Shown: positions 50,864-59,496, counted from the first letter of the stretch. The stretch: 64,000 nucleotides of DNA from Endozoicomonas sp031844845 (GCF_031844845.1 NZ_JAVRMB020000128.1:6623-70622); one strand, 5' to 3'. The notes: generated by a model not told the origin, from the sequence alone. Made by a program: numbers and translations.

Positions 50864-51136
50864 CTTTGGTTAATCCCTTGGTAATATATATTCGTCTTAT
50901 TCTTGATGGAAGCCGCTTTGGGCCAATCGGATTCCATCACAGTTTAGAGTCTCAACAGGTAATAAAGTTCAGAATCAGATCAAATGGTCAGAATGGCTCG
51001 CGTACGGTTAAGCGGCAATCAACCCGTTGAAAACCTTGATTTATTTGAATCTATTACCCGCTTACATTTGAATTTCAAACCAGTAAAATAGTAAAAAGTT
51101 GAGGTTTTTCTAGGGATTAAGGGCAGGGAGGCACTC
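50864..51136. other. Divergent promoter region between zorA and terS-like gene
   Basis: AT-rich, non-coding, 273 bp. It must contain the start sites for both zorA (minus) and the terS-like gene (plus). An A/T tract with TTTACTATTTTACTGG-like sequence lies near 51080-51095; no operator is recognised. Confidence 0.4.
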
Positions 51137-51439
51137 ATGAAACTAAACCAGCGGCAGTCAGCCTTTGTCGATGAATACCTGATCCAGCCCACCCTGGCGG
51201 AAGCGGTGGTGAAGGCGGGGTATAAAACGGTCAATCCACATGCTACGGGTGGCAAGCTTCTGAGTCATCCGGCGGTCATAGCGGAGTTGCGTGTACGGCA
51301 GCAGACGGAGCGGGATCGGCAGCGCAGTTGCCGGGGGCAGTTGGCTGAGATGTTATTGGAGCTTTACCGCAGTAGTGACAGTGTGCCGGAAAGGGTAGGC
51401 GTTGTGGATCGGTTGGCCAGACTCTACGGTTACTATTGA
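51137..51439 (+). CDS. Terminase small subunit-like protein (TerS)
   Basis: A 100-residue protein matching the Terminase_2 family of phage small terminases. KLNQRQSAFVDEYLIQPTLAEAVVKAGYK is the HTH-like DNA-recognition part, followed by GGKLLSHPAVIAELRVRQ. No large terminase or structural phage gene is present. A lone TerS beside alpA and a primase is a hallmark of phage-inducible chromosomal islands, which use it to redirect helper-phage packaging. It is the only plus-strand gene of the island. It is shorter than typical TerS (about 150), so the oligomerisation tail may be missing. Confidence 0.75.
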   Translation: MKLNQRQSAFVDEYLIQPTLAEAVVKAGYKTVNPHATGGKLLSHPAVIAELRVRQQTERDRQRSCRGQLAEMLLELYRSSDSVPERVGVVDRLARLYGYY

Positions 51440-51693
51440 TAAGGGCTTTTCAGTAGGTTCAAGCGGTGCGCCCCATCTTATGTTTCTTACAAACCACCTT
51501 TCGGGGGAGCTGGGTGCTTGCAGGATTACCTCCCAGACCTTGCCACGTATAAAAGGCCAGCATTCGGGGATGTGGAAATTTTTTGTAAGTTTTTGAGTCC
51601 AAGTGTCCAGGTTATTTATTAAAAAGAAGATAGTAATAGAAATATATTTTTATATGAGTATGTGGCTGGAAGGAATAAAAAAGTGGAAAGCAT
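51440..51693. other. Non-coding region after terS-like gene
   Basis: No supported gene. It contains TCCAAGTGTCCAGGTT (51598-51613), which partly mirrors TAACTTGGACA inside the terminator at 51694-51733. A packaging (cos/pac) site for a satellite could lie near the terS gene, but none can be recognised. Confidence 0.35.
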
Positions 51694-51733
51694 AAAAAAA
51701 CCCGGTAACTTGGACAGTCCCGGGGTTTTTTGG
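51694..51733 (-). terminator. Terminator of the primase operon
   Basis: AAAACCCGG and CCGGGGTTTT flank an 18-base loop, with A/T runs on both sides, 13 bp beyond the primase stop. It probably ends the alpA-primase transcript (minus) and may also stop the converging terS transcript. Confidence 0.75.
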
Positions 51734-51745
51734 TCATTTTGTTGG

Positions 51746-53812
51746 TTAGTATTCCTCCCAATCCACTTTCTGGTTCAAATGGGCTTCGAAGTTCGAACGG
51801 CACTCCTTCAGGGGCGGTAGCTTGAGCACTCGTGTTCGACGACCAAACTCATTTAACGGCCTTTCCTCACGGATTGTCGGTACTAAGCGTTTAAGACGGG
51901 GATGAAAGCTATTTTCCTTGGTGTAGCGGTCATCCATGTGCTCCTGAAAATTGTGGTATAGAGCCCGTTTGTCGATTTCATTGACCCAATTATCAGGAGT
52001 ATCAAGAATCTGCCCTTCCTGAAGTCTCCCGTACCACCATGCTTCAACGGGTGAGAAACTTTCCTCTTTCTGGCGCAGTAATGCTCTGGTTTTTGGTGCG
52101 ATGCGGATGTTGGTTTTGGAAATATCCCGTTCCAGCAATGTTTTCAGCAATGCTGCCCGCCCACCGGTGTTCATCTGCTCAGTAATGGCCTGAAAATAGG
52201 TCGTATCCTGCATGTGCTGGCTACTGACGGGAAGCACTAAATAACGGCGCTCATCTGGCCCAGCCGGTATGGCCCAATCGTTATTGGTGGCCATAATGAT
52301 CCGGTTATAGTTATCCATGGCCACCATATCTTTATGTTTGAATTCGACCATACGACGATTCTCTGTTATCAGGGTTTTCAGTGCGCCTTCGAGCTTTTTT
52401 TCGCCCCCCCATAAGGCTTCATCCAGAAAGATCAAAAGACTATCCGCCAGTAATGAATTAAAGCGGCCAAGCAGTTGCTCACTTGATGACACCTGTTTGA
52501 AGTGATTACCAAAGATTCTGCCAAATTCATTAACGTAAACCCCTTTTCCAGTTCCCTGCTTTCCCATTAGTACAATGGCTACGCCGGGTAATTCAGCAGG
52601 TTTTTGAATGGTATGTGCCATCCAGTCCAGCAAGTATTGATAGGCGACACTGTCACCATTACAAATATTGTCCCGGATATGGGCAAGATAGAGCGAACAG
52701 TCCCCCTCCGCAGGTTCACAGGTAAAACCTTTCCACAGGTTATAAATCTCATCATTGGCAGGGGCGCCCGGCTGAAAGACAACCTCCTCATATTGCCGGC
52801 GCCTTGGATGGGTTAACCAATAATCAGGAGCGGTTTGCTTATCTATTCGCGGGCGACTGATATAAAGTTTTTTAAAATCTTCAAAGCCCATGCATGCGAA
52901 TGGCTGGTTTGAGTCATGATCAATGATCACAGTTTTTCCACCCACTGGAGCCACGGAGTAACGGCTATTCAACTCACAGATCAAGGGTTCATTTTCAGCA
53001 AGTTTTTCATTATCCAGCTTTCGTATACTCTTTAAGGTTTTTTTCAATTTATCATATGGTAATCGCTCTACATTCTTATTGTTCCAGGCTTGTAAACCGT
53101 TGAGGATTGTCCGATTGTTCATCCCCATCCTTATCCATTGACCAATCAGCCGAGTCAAAGTTTCAGTCCGATAACCATCAGCCAAGGGCAGGTTTGGATC
53201 AACTGGTGCTGTTGACACCTTTTCAGGCTTCGAAAGGTCAAGACCAAGGCCGGAGATAAGATCATCCAGTTGATAAGGTGGCAACTCATGATTTATCTCC
53301 ATAATCCGAGTCAGGAATGGCTCATATTTATGATGGTTAAATCCAGGAAGTCGCATAACCCGAGGCAGGTCATTAACCGATGGATCTCCGTTAAACTTAG
53401 CGATTAATGCTTTTTGAACAGGCTTGAATTTTTCCAGAGGACAGTCATCCACCCCCCAGTAAACATGATAGCGTCCGGGACTAGACTCAATGAGCGCATG
53501 GGGTTTTACACCTTTAGCTAAAACCGGTTCCAATGGAGCACCGTCCATATCCAAGAAAAGTGCTCGCACCTTTCTGATATTATCCTTTGTTCGTCTCTTA
53601 CCATCTGTTTGATTAACGGTGAAGAAAATCCCAATCCGTTGCTGATTGAAAAATTGAAACTGTTCAAAAAGTTCATCTATGTGTCCATTGATAGTTCTGG
53701 CTTTTGAACCATCATTATCATCTGTATCATCGAAAATCTGAAAAGTATGTGAGTGCTCTTCAGGAGCAAATAGAGATAAGAAGCGTTTAGCTTCATTCAG
53801 GTTACATTTCAT
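51746..53812 (-). CDS. Phage/plasmid-type primase-helicase (RepB-like primase + DUF5906)
   Basis: A 688-residue replication protein. The N-terminal part (about 40-180) resembles RepB-type primases: GIFFTVNQTDG, then VRALFLDMDG with the metal Asp pair at 88 and 90, and LIESSPGRYHVYW. The C-terminal part (about 370-600) is a superfamily 3-like/DUF5906 helicase with Walker A GKQGTGKG (417-424), Walker B LLIFLDEA (about 459-466) and NRIIMATNNDWAIP as sensor. Such fusions replicate P4-like and PICI satellites and some plasmids. It lies downstream of alpA on the same strand. Confidence 0.85.
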   Translation of the reverse strand: MKCNLNEAKRFLSLFAPEEHSHTFQIFDDTDDNDGSKARTINGHIDELFEQFQFFNQQRIGIFFTVNQTDGKRRTKDNIRKVRALFLDMDGAPLEPVLAKGVKPHALIESSPGRYHVYWGVDDCPLEKFKPVQKALIAKFNGDPSVNDLPRVMRLPGFNHHKYEPFLTRIMEINHELPPYQLDDLISGLGLDLSKPEKVSTAPVDPNLPLADGYRTETLTRLIGQWIRMGMNNRTILNGLQAWNNKNVERLPYDKLKKTLKSIRKLDNEKLAENEPLICELNSRYSVAPVGGKTVIIDHDSNQPFACMGFEDFKKLYISRPRIDKQTAPDYWLTHPRRRQYEEVVFQPGAPANDEIYNLWKGFTCEPAEGDCSLYLAHIRDNICNGDSVAYQYLLDWMAHTIQKPAELPGVAIVLMGKQGTGKGVYVNEFGRIFGNHFKQVSSSEQLLGRFNSLLADSLLIFLDEALWGGEKKLEGALKTLITENRRMVEFKHKDMVAMDNYNRIIMATNNDWAIPAGPDERRYLVLPVSSQHMQDTTYFQAITEQMNTGGRAALLKTLLERDISKTNIRIAPKTRALLRQKEESFSPVEAWWYGRLQEGQILDTPDNWVNEIDKRALYHNFQEHMDDRYTKENSFHPRLKRLVPTIREERPLNEFGRRTRVLKLPPLKECRSNFEAHLNQKVDWEEY

Positions 53813-53871
53813 GCTTAAATCCTTATAAGCTGAATAATGTGAAGAATTGGCCAGTTTAAACTGGCCTTATA

Positions 53872-54408
53872 TCAGTCTTCTAAAAAAGCAGATGGGTCTG
53901 GCTGGAAGCGATATGAGAAGTCCTCACCTTCCCCGTGACCAGAATATTCAAGCAAGGCAGCAATCAGATCAAAAACACTATGTATTCCTCCATACATTTT
54001 GAAATGATCGTAAAATTTATGAAAATGGTGATCAGATATGGTTAGTGCATTAATTTCCTTCATAAGGTGTAATGCTAAACCTACATGTTTATAGTGATGA
54101 TCATATTCATGTGTACGCGCATCATATAACGCCTTCATTAACAAGCTGGGTTTCATTCCATAAAATGGATCTGCCGAATGTGCGTAGGCGTTCAAGAATT
54201 TTGGCTCTTGAGTTTTTATTTCTTCTGGAGACACATGAATAATATTTCTCTTGATAAAGTGGCTCGACCAATTCAGTTCTTTCTCACTAATTGGTTTTAG
54301 GGAAGGTGTAAAAAATGTGAGCATCACACGTCCAAGAAAGTGATCTCTATCCATACCCTTAAGATGGTGTAGGGCTTGGGTTTTAATTTTTGATGAGTTA
54401 AAAAACAT
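53872..54408 (-). CDS. Hypothetical protein in phage-satellite operon
   Basis: A 178-residue protein, His-rich (about 17 His, including HEYDHHYKHVGLALHLMKE and ISDHHFHKFYDHF). No known family is recognised. The helical pattern and His/Asp pairs suggest a possible metal site, but this is speculative. It lies 2 bp after the alpA stop and 59 bp before the primase gene, all on the minus strand, so it belongs to the early operon of the island and may act in replication or helper-phage interference. Confidence 0.6.
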   Translation of the reverse strand: MFFNSSKIKTQALHHLKGMDRDHFLGRVMLTFFTPSLKPISEKELNWSSHFIKRNIIHVSPEEIKTQEPKFLNAYAHSADPFYGMKPSLLMKALYDARTHEYDHHYKHVGLALHLMKEINALTISDHHFHKFYDHFKMYGGIHSVFDLIAALLEYSGHGEGEDFSYRFQPDPSAFLED

Positions 54409-54410
54409 GA

Positions 54411-54647
54411 TTATACCTCCTCGGTATTTGCGGCTTGTTGTTCTTTATCAATCATCCATGAATGGACATCAGAGAGTTTCCAAACAATTGCTCGTGGAGA
54501 GAGTTTGACCCCCTTTGGGAATACACCTTCTGATACAAGGCGATAGATCGTACTACGGCTGTATGTAGTCAGGTGACTAACTTCTGGAAGCTTGATCCAA
54601 CGCTCGTTTGATGGGCTGCTTTTGTGCTCTTTTTCCGTATAAATCAT
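54411..54647 (-). CDS. alpA: AlpA-family transcriptional regulator
   Basis: A 78-residue protein with the AlpA/MerR-like winged HTH: RWIKLPEVSHLTTYSRSTIYRLVSEGVFPKGVKLSPRAIVWKLSDVHSWM. AlpA proteins activate excision or early genes of P4-like prophages and Gram-negative PICIs. ATG 54647 is used because AAAGGAGGG precedes it by 6-7 bases; the frame runs 6 codons further. Two palindromes in the 75 bp upstream (54672-54687 and 54714-54727) are candidate operators. It is first of a four-gene cluster with the unknown 53872 gene and the primase. Confidence 0.85.
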   Translation of the reverse strand: MIYTEKEHKSSPSNERWIKLPEVSHLTTYSRSTIYRLVSEGVFPKGVKLSPRAIVWKLSDVHSWMIDKEQQAANTEEV

Positions 54648-54671
54648 AATAATCCCTCCTTTCATTGATTA

Positions 54672-54687
54672 TTATGATTCATCATAA
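54672..54687. promoter_or_regulatory. Palindrome upstream of alpA
   Basis: TTATGATTCATCATAA: perfect 7 bp arms (TTATGAT/ATCATAA) around two bases, 25-40 bp upstream of the alpA start, where a promoter should be. Possible operator for AlpA or a helper-phage-sensitive repressor. Confidence 0.5.
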
Positions 54688-54713
54688 CGTCTCATTTTTG
54701 CTCAAAAAACTGT

Positions 54714-54727
54714 GATAGCATGCTATC
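54714..54727. promoter_or_regulatory. Perfect 14 bp palindrome overlapping the upstream gene's stop
   Basis: GATAGCATGCTATC is a perfect 14 bp palindrome lying 67-80 bp upstream of alpA and covering the stop codon of the 54723-55622 gene. Its location suggests an operator controlling alpA. Confidence 0.5.
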
Positions 54728-55622
54728 GCATATTTAAAATTTCTTTTGAAACCTCACCTCGGATAGTTTCATCCTCACCATTTTGCTTTTCTCTCGATGG
54801 CCTGCCCCTGCGGGAGGCTTTATCAGGAGCATGACTGAGCCATGTACGCTGTATATATTTTTTGTCAGGAAATCTTAATTTCTTGAAGCTACTGAGTTTT
54901 TCAGTTTTTTCCTGCTTTGTTAAGCTATTATCAGGCCACTCATCTAGCATCTGAAGTTGCTGAATGACATCAATCAGAATATCTACCATTTTACCCTTTG
55001 TAGTAATATCGCTCTTTCTTCTCGTTTGATGTGACCATATTATCTGGCTAATTTCTTGTATGGTTTCCTTGGCTTCCTGATAACTCTCAGGTGAACTTTC
55101 GCCCTTCCTTTTGACTATAGATTTTCTAATCAATAACTCGCTGAAATTGTTAAAGCAAAAATTGATCAATCTATATGCATTATTTCTTTCAGAAAGATCA
55201 GCCAGACCATAGGCTCCAATACCGATTAACACGAGGATAGTCCGATGATCTTCATCAAAAAGGGCTGTTACGGGATCAAATTTGTTGTCACTATTTGGTG
55301 AAACAAAAATCTCTTCCACCTCACCACCATCCTTAAGTGATAACAGCCGATCTTCATTTGAAATTTTTGCGGGTAGGAGAGTGTGCCTTGCTTTATTGTG
55401 TATGGTGTGGCTGGCCAGCAAATAACTTTGAATGTTTTGCTCAAGTTCATCCAAGTCTTCAGGAGATGCAATATTTGCTGTTTTAAGGATGTGTATTTTG
55501 CTGTTTAATTCCAATAAAGCATTAGGTAGCCAGTCTGATTTCATCCGTAAAACATTATATTTCTCTAGAGAGATGAGCCCAATTCGAGCCAGTTGATCGG
55601 GATTCTTTGTTAAATCTATCAT
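54723..55622 (-). CDS. Hypothetical island protein with basic C-terminus
   Basis: A 299-residue, mostly helical protein with no recognised family. The C-terminal ~40 residues are basic and contain an AT-hook-like RRGRPSREK motif, suggesting DNA contact. The middle region (IGIGAYGLADLSERNNAYRLINFCFNNFSELL) is hydrophobic but interrupted by charges, so it is not clearly a membrane segment. It lies upstream of alpA on the same strand, where PICI/P4-like islands often carry a repressor or accessory gene; a regulatory role is possible but unsupported. Confidence 0.6.
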   Translation of the reverse strand: MIDLTKNPDQLARIGLISLEKYNVLRMKSDWLPNALLELNSKIHILKTANIASPEDLDELEQNIQSYLLASHTIHNKARHTLLPAKISNEDRLLSLKDGGEVEEIFVSPNSDNKFDPVTALFDEDHRTILVLIGIGAYGLADLSERNNAYRLINFCFNNFSELLIRKSIVKRKGESSPESYQEAKETIQEISQIIWSHQTRRKSDITTKGKMVDILIDVIQQLQMLDEWPDNSLTKQEKTEKLSSFKKLRFPDKKYIQRTWLSHAPDKASRRGRPSREKQNGEDETIRGEVSKEILNMR

Positions 55623-55718
55623 ATAAGCCCACTACTTCTTTTGGTCAAAAAGTATTATTTTTCTGTAGTAATAAATGCTGACGACAAGAAGGCAGGCAAT
55701 AGCCTGCCTTTTAAAGGG

Positions 55719-56923
55719 TTAACTCTGAAGAGGCACTGCCAACGCTGCCGCAATAGTGCGGAAGCTATCCAGCCCCGCTTCCATGTTTTCGATGATGTCT
55801 GCTGCCAAGTCCTCTGGGTCGGGCAGGTTGTCGAGGTCCACCAGCGATTTGTCTTTTAGCCAGAAAATATCGAGGCTGGTTTTATCCCGTTTGATAATAT
55901 CTTCGTAGCTGTATTTGCGCCAGCGGCCTTCGGGGCTTTTGTCATCTACCGCTTCTGTGTTCCAGGTTTCGGTGCGGTCGTGGCGGTTGTTGGGCTGGTA
56001 GCAGTTGATAAAGTCCTGCAGGTCTTCCAGTCGCAGGGGCTTTTTCTTGAGGGTGTGGTGGATGTTGGTTCGGTAGTCGTAGAACCAGATCTCTTTTGTC
56101 CATGCTTCTTTGCTGGCGGGTTTGTTGTCGAAGAACAATACGTTTGCCTTGACGCCATTGGCGTAGAAGATACCCGTCGGTAGTCGTAAGATGGTGTGCA
56201 ATTCGGTCTGTTTCAGCAGGCTTTTGCGTACGGTTTCACCGGCTCCGCCTTCAAACAGGACGTTGTCGGGCACGACCACGGCGGCTTGTCCGATGGTTTT
56301 CAGCAGGGTGCGGATATGCTGGACAAAGTTCAGCTGTTTGTTGGAGGTGGTGGCCCAGAAGTCCTGCCGGTTGTAGACAAAGTCTTCTTTTTCCTGCTCG
56401 CCTTCCTGGTTAGTGACGGTGATGCTGCTTTTTTTGCCGAAAGGCGGGTTGGCCAGCACGTAATCTACCCGCAGACCACTGTCGCTGATCAGGGCATCGG
56501 TGGAGAGTACTGAGGGTTCGCCGTCGATTTCGCCGATGTTGTGCAGGAACATATTCATCAGGCAGAGTCGGCGGGTGTTGGCGACAATCTCATTACCGTG
56601 GAAGGTGTCGTGTTTCAGAGTCTTTTTCTGAACCTTGTCCATTCGGGGGTTATGTTTCACCAGATAGTCATAGGCCGAGAGGAAGAATCCACCGGTTCCG
56701 CAGGCGGGGTCGGCAATGGTTTTGCCCGGTTGCGGTTGCACACATTGCACCATGGCGTTGATCAGGGCGCGGGGGGTAAAGTATTGCCCTGCACCGGATT
56801 TGGTGTCTTCGGCGTTCTTTTCCAGCAGACCCTCGTAGATGTCGCCTTTGACATCAGAACCCATGATTGCCCAGTCTTCCCGGTTGATCATATCAATGAC
56901 CTTCTGGAGCATGGCGGGGTCCT
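55719..56923 (-). pseudogene. hsdM: Type I restriction-modification methyltransferase HsdM, 5'-truncated
   Basis: About 400 residues of an HsdM-type adenine N6-methyltransferase: SAM motif DPACGTGGFFLSAYDYL, catalytic motif IV NPPFGKK, and GDIYEGLLEKNAEDTKSGAGQYFTPRALI at the start. The family normally has ~100 more N-terminal residues; here the homologous sequence begins around QDPAMLQKVIDMI and is joined directly to an integrase fragment. hsdS and hsdR are absent. An ATG at 56912 could still express the truncated protein, but methylation without HsdS is unlikely. Higher GC and different codon use than the neighbouring island genes suggest separate acquisition. Confidence 0.8.
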
Positions 56924-57532
56924 GAATCTATCTGGCTTTGTAAAAGCGGTGGGGCTGTTTTGATGCTGTTGTAAACGATATTCATACCAGCGGGCTAGAA
57001 TTTTTGTCAGGCTATTAGGGTTGAGGTGAGCTTCATGCGACACGGTAAAAGGCCATGGGTATCCACTCGTATAGGTTCTGACTTCTTCCAGTATGCTGAT
57101 GGCTTTTGGCGTTAGAGGAACTACATGTGGCAGAGATTTACCATTACGTTTGTGGTTCATAATGGTGACGCAGCGGCGATGTAGATCATAGTCTTGCCAT
57201 TTTGCGGTTAGCCGTTGTTTGGGGCGTTGCCCTGCCGTTGCTATTAAGAAACGGATCATTTGAACCCCGATCAGACCTACCCAGGGCGCTTCGGGTAAGT
57301 TGTGCCACAGTTCATACAGTTCCTCATGGGTTAGTACTCGAACGGTGCTGCGTTCTGCTGCGGTGTTTTTCTTGGTGAGTGAAACCGGGTTCTGGTTGAG
57401 ATGAAAGCGTTTTTCTCCCATGCGGGTGTGGTCATAGTCACTTTTGGTGCCAAAGTTAAATGCTGCATGCAGGGCTGCCCGTGTCATGTTGGCCTGTGTT
57501 TCTGAACCTCGCTGGTGGACTTTTGCCAGTAT
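56924..57532 (-). pseudogene. Tyrosine integrase fragment
   Basis: The frame carries the core-binding and first catalytic part of a phage/island integrase: VHQRGSETQANMTRAALHAAFNFG, then NPVSLTKKNTAAERSTVRVLTHEELYELW, and the first catalytic Arg in IATAGQRPKQRLTAKWQDYD. The N-terminus is replaced by a zorE-like fragment, and the C-terminal catalytic half (HxxR and Tyr) is cut off at the junction with hsdM near 56924. It cannot be active. It marks the likely integrase end of the island. Confidence 0.8.
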
Positions 57533-57533
57533 C

Positions 57534-57713
57534 GTTATGCCCATATATTTCAAACTTACCGTCTGGATTTCGGCTGACTGAGTAGCGGTCAAACCTGCCA
57601 GCATCCCTCATTTTATCCAGCTTCTGGCACTGTGCAATATGAAATTTATTGCCTTTTGAGCCATTCATGACGGCTGTCTCAAAAAAACTATTACCACTTC
57701 AACTTGCCAGGGC
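57534..57713 (-). pseudogene. Fragment of a second zorE-like gene
   Basis: The frame MNGSKGNKFHIAQCQKLDKM...RYSVSRNPDGKFEIYGHN is clearly homologous to residues ~85-135 of the ZorE at 46720-47835 (GSKGNKYHIGQCQKLDEM...RYSISRNPDGQFEIYG). Upstream, EVVIV and FFETAV pieces fit the same family but need a frame change at a 7-base T-run and a ~10-residue deletion. Downstream it is cut by the integrase fragment. Both zorE sequences are on the minus strand, about 10 kb apart. Confidence 0.8.
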
Positions 57714-57883
57714 AGCGTAAAAAAGTGTCCGGAAAAGCCTTGCTATATCACCAGCCAGCGGTCAGATGAAACCTTACAAAAATGTATAGTTTCGGAAATC
57801 TCCCTGAAAACCTCCCCGGGTAAAGTGGCCACATCGACAGGGAGCGTCCTTGTCAGGTAAACACCAGTTACGGGGAAACCACC

Positions 57884-58435
57884 ATGAAAAAATCCACCAT
57901 TTTCAAACCTGCTGTACTGTCTATCATGCTCGGTATGGGCGCAATGATGACCATGGGGACAGCCAATGCGGATGATGCACCCAAATCACTTAATGAAGAT
58001 GCGGTATCGCTTCTTCAGGCCATAGAGATCGCAAAAAACAACACGGGTGGTGTACCGCTGGAAGCGGAGCGGGATGTAGAGATGGGTCAGGCGCTTTATG
58101 AAATTGAACTGACGGGTAAAAACGGCGAAGAGATCCGCACGGTTATTGATGCTCAAACCGGAAAGGTCATTCTGACGAAAAACCGTAGCAACCATGACGA
58201 CGACCATGATGATCAGCTGGAAAATGCACTGTTGTTATCCGGCATAAACAGCGGTAAATACCTGTCCCTTGAGCAAGCGGTAAAACAATCTGAGGCAGCG
58301 TTTAACGGCAAGGCCTGGAGCGTTGAAATAGATGACGACCACAATAGCCTGTCATACGAGGTAGAACTTCTGAATGCCAGCGGCCAGCGCATTGAAACCC
58401 GGATCAATGCAATATCCCCTGTCAGTAATTCATAA
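57884..58435 (+). CDS. PepSY-domain exported protein
   Basis: A 183-residue protein with a signal peptide (about 1-29, cut after TANA) and two PepSY repeats (about 40-100 and 120-180, e.g. LLQAIEIAKNNTGGVPLEAE...YEIELTGKNGEEIRTVIDAQTGKVI and LSLEQAVKQSEAAFNGKAWSVE). PepSY modules often bind or inhibit peptidases, or act as periplasmic sensors. An acidic/His stretch DDDHDD separates the repeats. It heads a probable four-gene operon with a small membrane protein and a two-component pair, so it may be the sensor accessory or main target of that system. Confidence 0.82.
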   Translation: MKKSTIFKPAVLSIMLGMGAMMTMGTANADDAPKSLNEDAVSLLQAIEIAKNNTGGVPLEAERDVEMGQALYEIELTGKNGEEIRTVIDAQTGKVILTKNRSNHDDDHDDQLENALLLSGINSGKYLSLEQAVKQSEAAFNGKAWSVEIDDDHNSLSYEVELLNASGQRIETRINAISPVSNS

Positions 58436-58491
58436 CGCAATTTATTCCGGCGATATTCGGGAGCCAGCACCGGGCTCCCCTGGAGAGTAAA

Positions 58492-58758
58492 ATGAGTGAG
58501 TCGCAAAAGAAACATAACCTTTGGTTTCGGGCTAAAACGTTAGTCAAAAATATCCGCAAAAATGGTCTGAAAGAAGTGACCGGCGTGATATCTTTCTCCC
58601 TGTTTTTCATGATGGGGCTGGTAATGCTGGGTGCCTGCCTGTTCGCGGGCGTGGCAGCAGTAATCATAGCTAAATGGCAGCAATATAAAACTCAGAACAG
58701 TGATGTTGCAGAACCGGCAGCCCCTCAAGAGCCCAATAACCCAATCGTTGCGGCCTGA
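58492..58758 (+). CDS. Small single-pass membrane protein
   Basis: An 88-residue protein with a basic N-terminus, one strong hydrophobic helix (about 33-62: SFSLFFMMGLVMLGACLFAGVAAVIIA) and a Pro/Ala-rich tail. No family recognised. GGAGAG lies before ATG 58492, and the gene sits between the PepSY and response-regulator genes on the same strand, 37 bp ahead of the latter. Confidence 0.7.
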   Translation: MSESQKKHNLWFRAKTLVKNIRKNGLKEVTGVISFSLFFMMGLVMLGACLFAGVAAVIIAKWQQYKTQNSDVAEPAAPQEPNNPIVAA

Positions 58759-58794
58759 GCCGCAGTGATGCTTTGCATAAAAGAGAGTACTGCC

Positions 58795-59496
58795 ATGCGG
58801 GTATTGCTGGTAGAGGATGATGCAAGCCTCAGCAGTTTTATAGAAAAAGGGCTTCGGGAAGCCGGCCACCAGGTAGAAGTGATCGACAATGGTCGACACG
58901 CCCTGACACTCTGTATGACGGAGCAATATGATGTAGCGGTTGTCGATCGCATGCTGCCCGGGCTTGATGGCCTCTCCCTGGTAAAGGCATTACGGGCCGC
59001 TCAGGTGGTAACACCTATTCTGTTTCTTACCTCTATGGGCGGGGTCGATGACCGTGTTGAAGGTCTGGAGGCTGGTGGCGATGACTACCTGACCAAGCCC
59101 TTCGCGTTTTCCGAGTTATTGGCGAGGATTATCGCACTGTCCCGCCGGCAGGCTCTGAAATCAACCGAAACCAAACCAGAACTGGCTTACGACGATGTGG
59201 TGATAAACCTGTTTCAACACACCGCAACACGCCAGGGACAGACATTGGATTTACAGCCCAAAGAGTTTCGTATTCTTGAACTCTTCCTGCGTCATCCTGG
59301 GCGGGTGATTACCCGCACCATGCTTTTGGAACATGTCTGGGACATACATTTTGATCCTCAGACCAGCGTCGTGGAAACACATATCAGTCGTCTGAGAAAC
59401 AAGCTGGAAAAACCATTTGGCGATACGCTGATTCAAACCGTTCGTGGTGCCGGTTACAAGCTGGAACGTAAAGCCATAGCTGGCACCTGTCCATGA
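58795..59496 (+). CDS. OmpR-family response regulator
   Basis: A 233-residue protein with a receiver domain (1-115: VLLVEDDASL, phospho-Asp in VAVVDRMLPGLDG, Lys in LTKPF) and an OmpR-type winged helix (130-225: LDLQPKEFRILELFLRHPGRVITRTMLLEHVWDIHFDPQTSVVETHISRLRNKL). ATG 58795 starts directly at the first strand; an upstream in-frame ATG 58765 is less likely. It overlaps the kinase gene by 4 bp. Confidence 0.92.
   Translation: MRVLLVEDDASLSSFIEKGLREAGHQVEVIDNGRHALTLCMTEQYDVAVVDRMLPGLDGLSLVKALRAAQVVTPILFLTSMGGVDDRVEGLEAGGDDYLTKPFAFSELLARIIALSRRQALKSTETKPELAYDDVVINLFQHTATRQGQTLDLQPKEFRILELFLRHPGRVITRTMLLEHVWDIHFDPQTSVVETHISRLRNKLEKPFGDTLIQTVRGAGYKLERKAIAGTCP

Noticed and set aside
51612..51803. 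63-codon minus-strand frame near the primase end
   Set aside because: It crosses the terminator hairpin and overlaps the primase 3' end in another frame, with no supporting signal.
57500..57900. Direct repeat of the tRNA-Arg 3' end as the far att site of the island
   Set aside because: I looked for GTTCGAATCCACCTGGGAG-like sequence at the right end and found none, so the island boundary there is not established.
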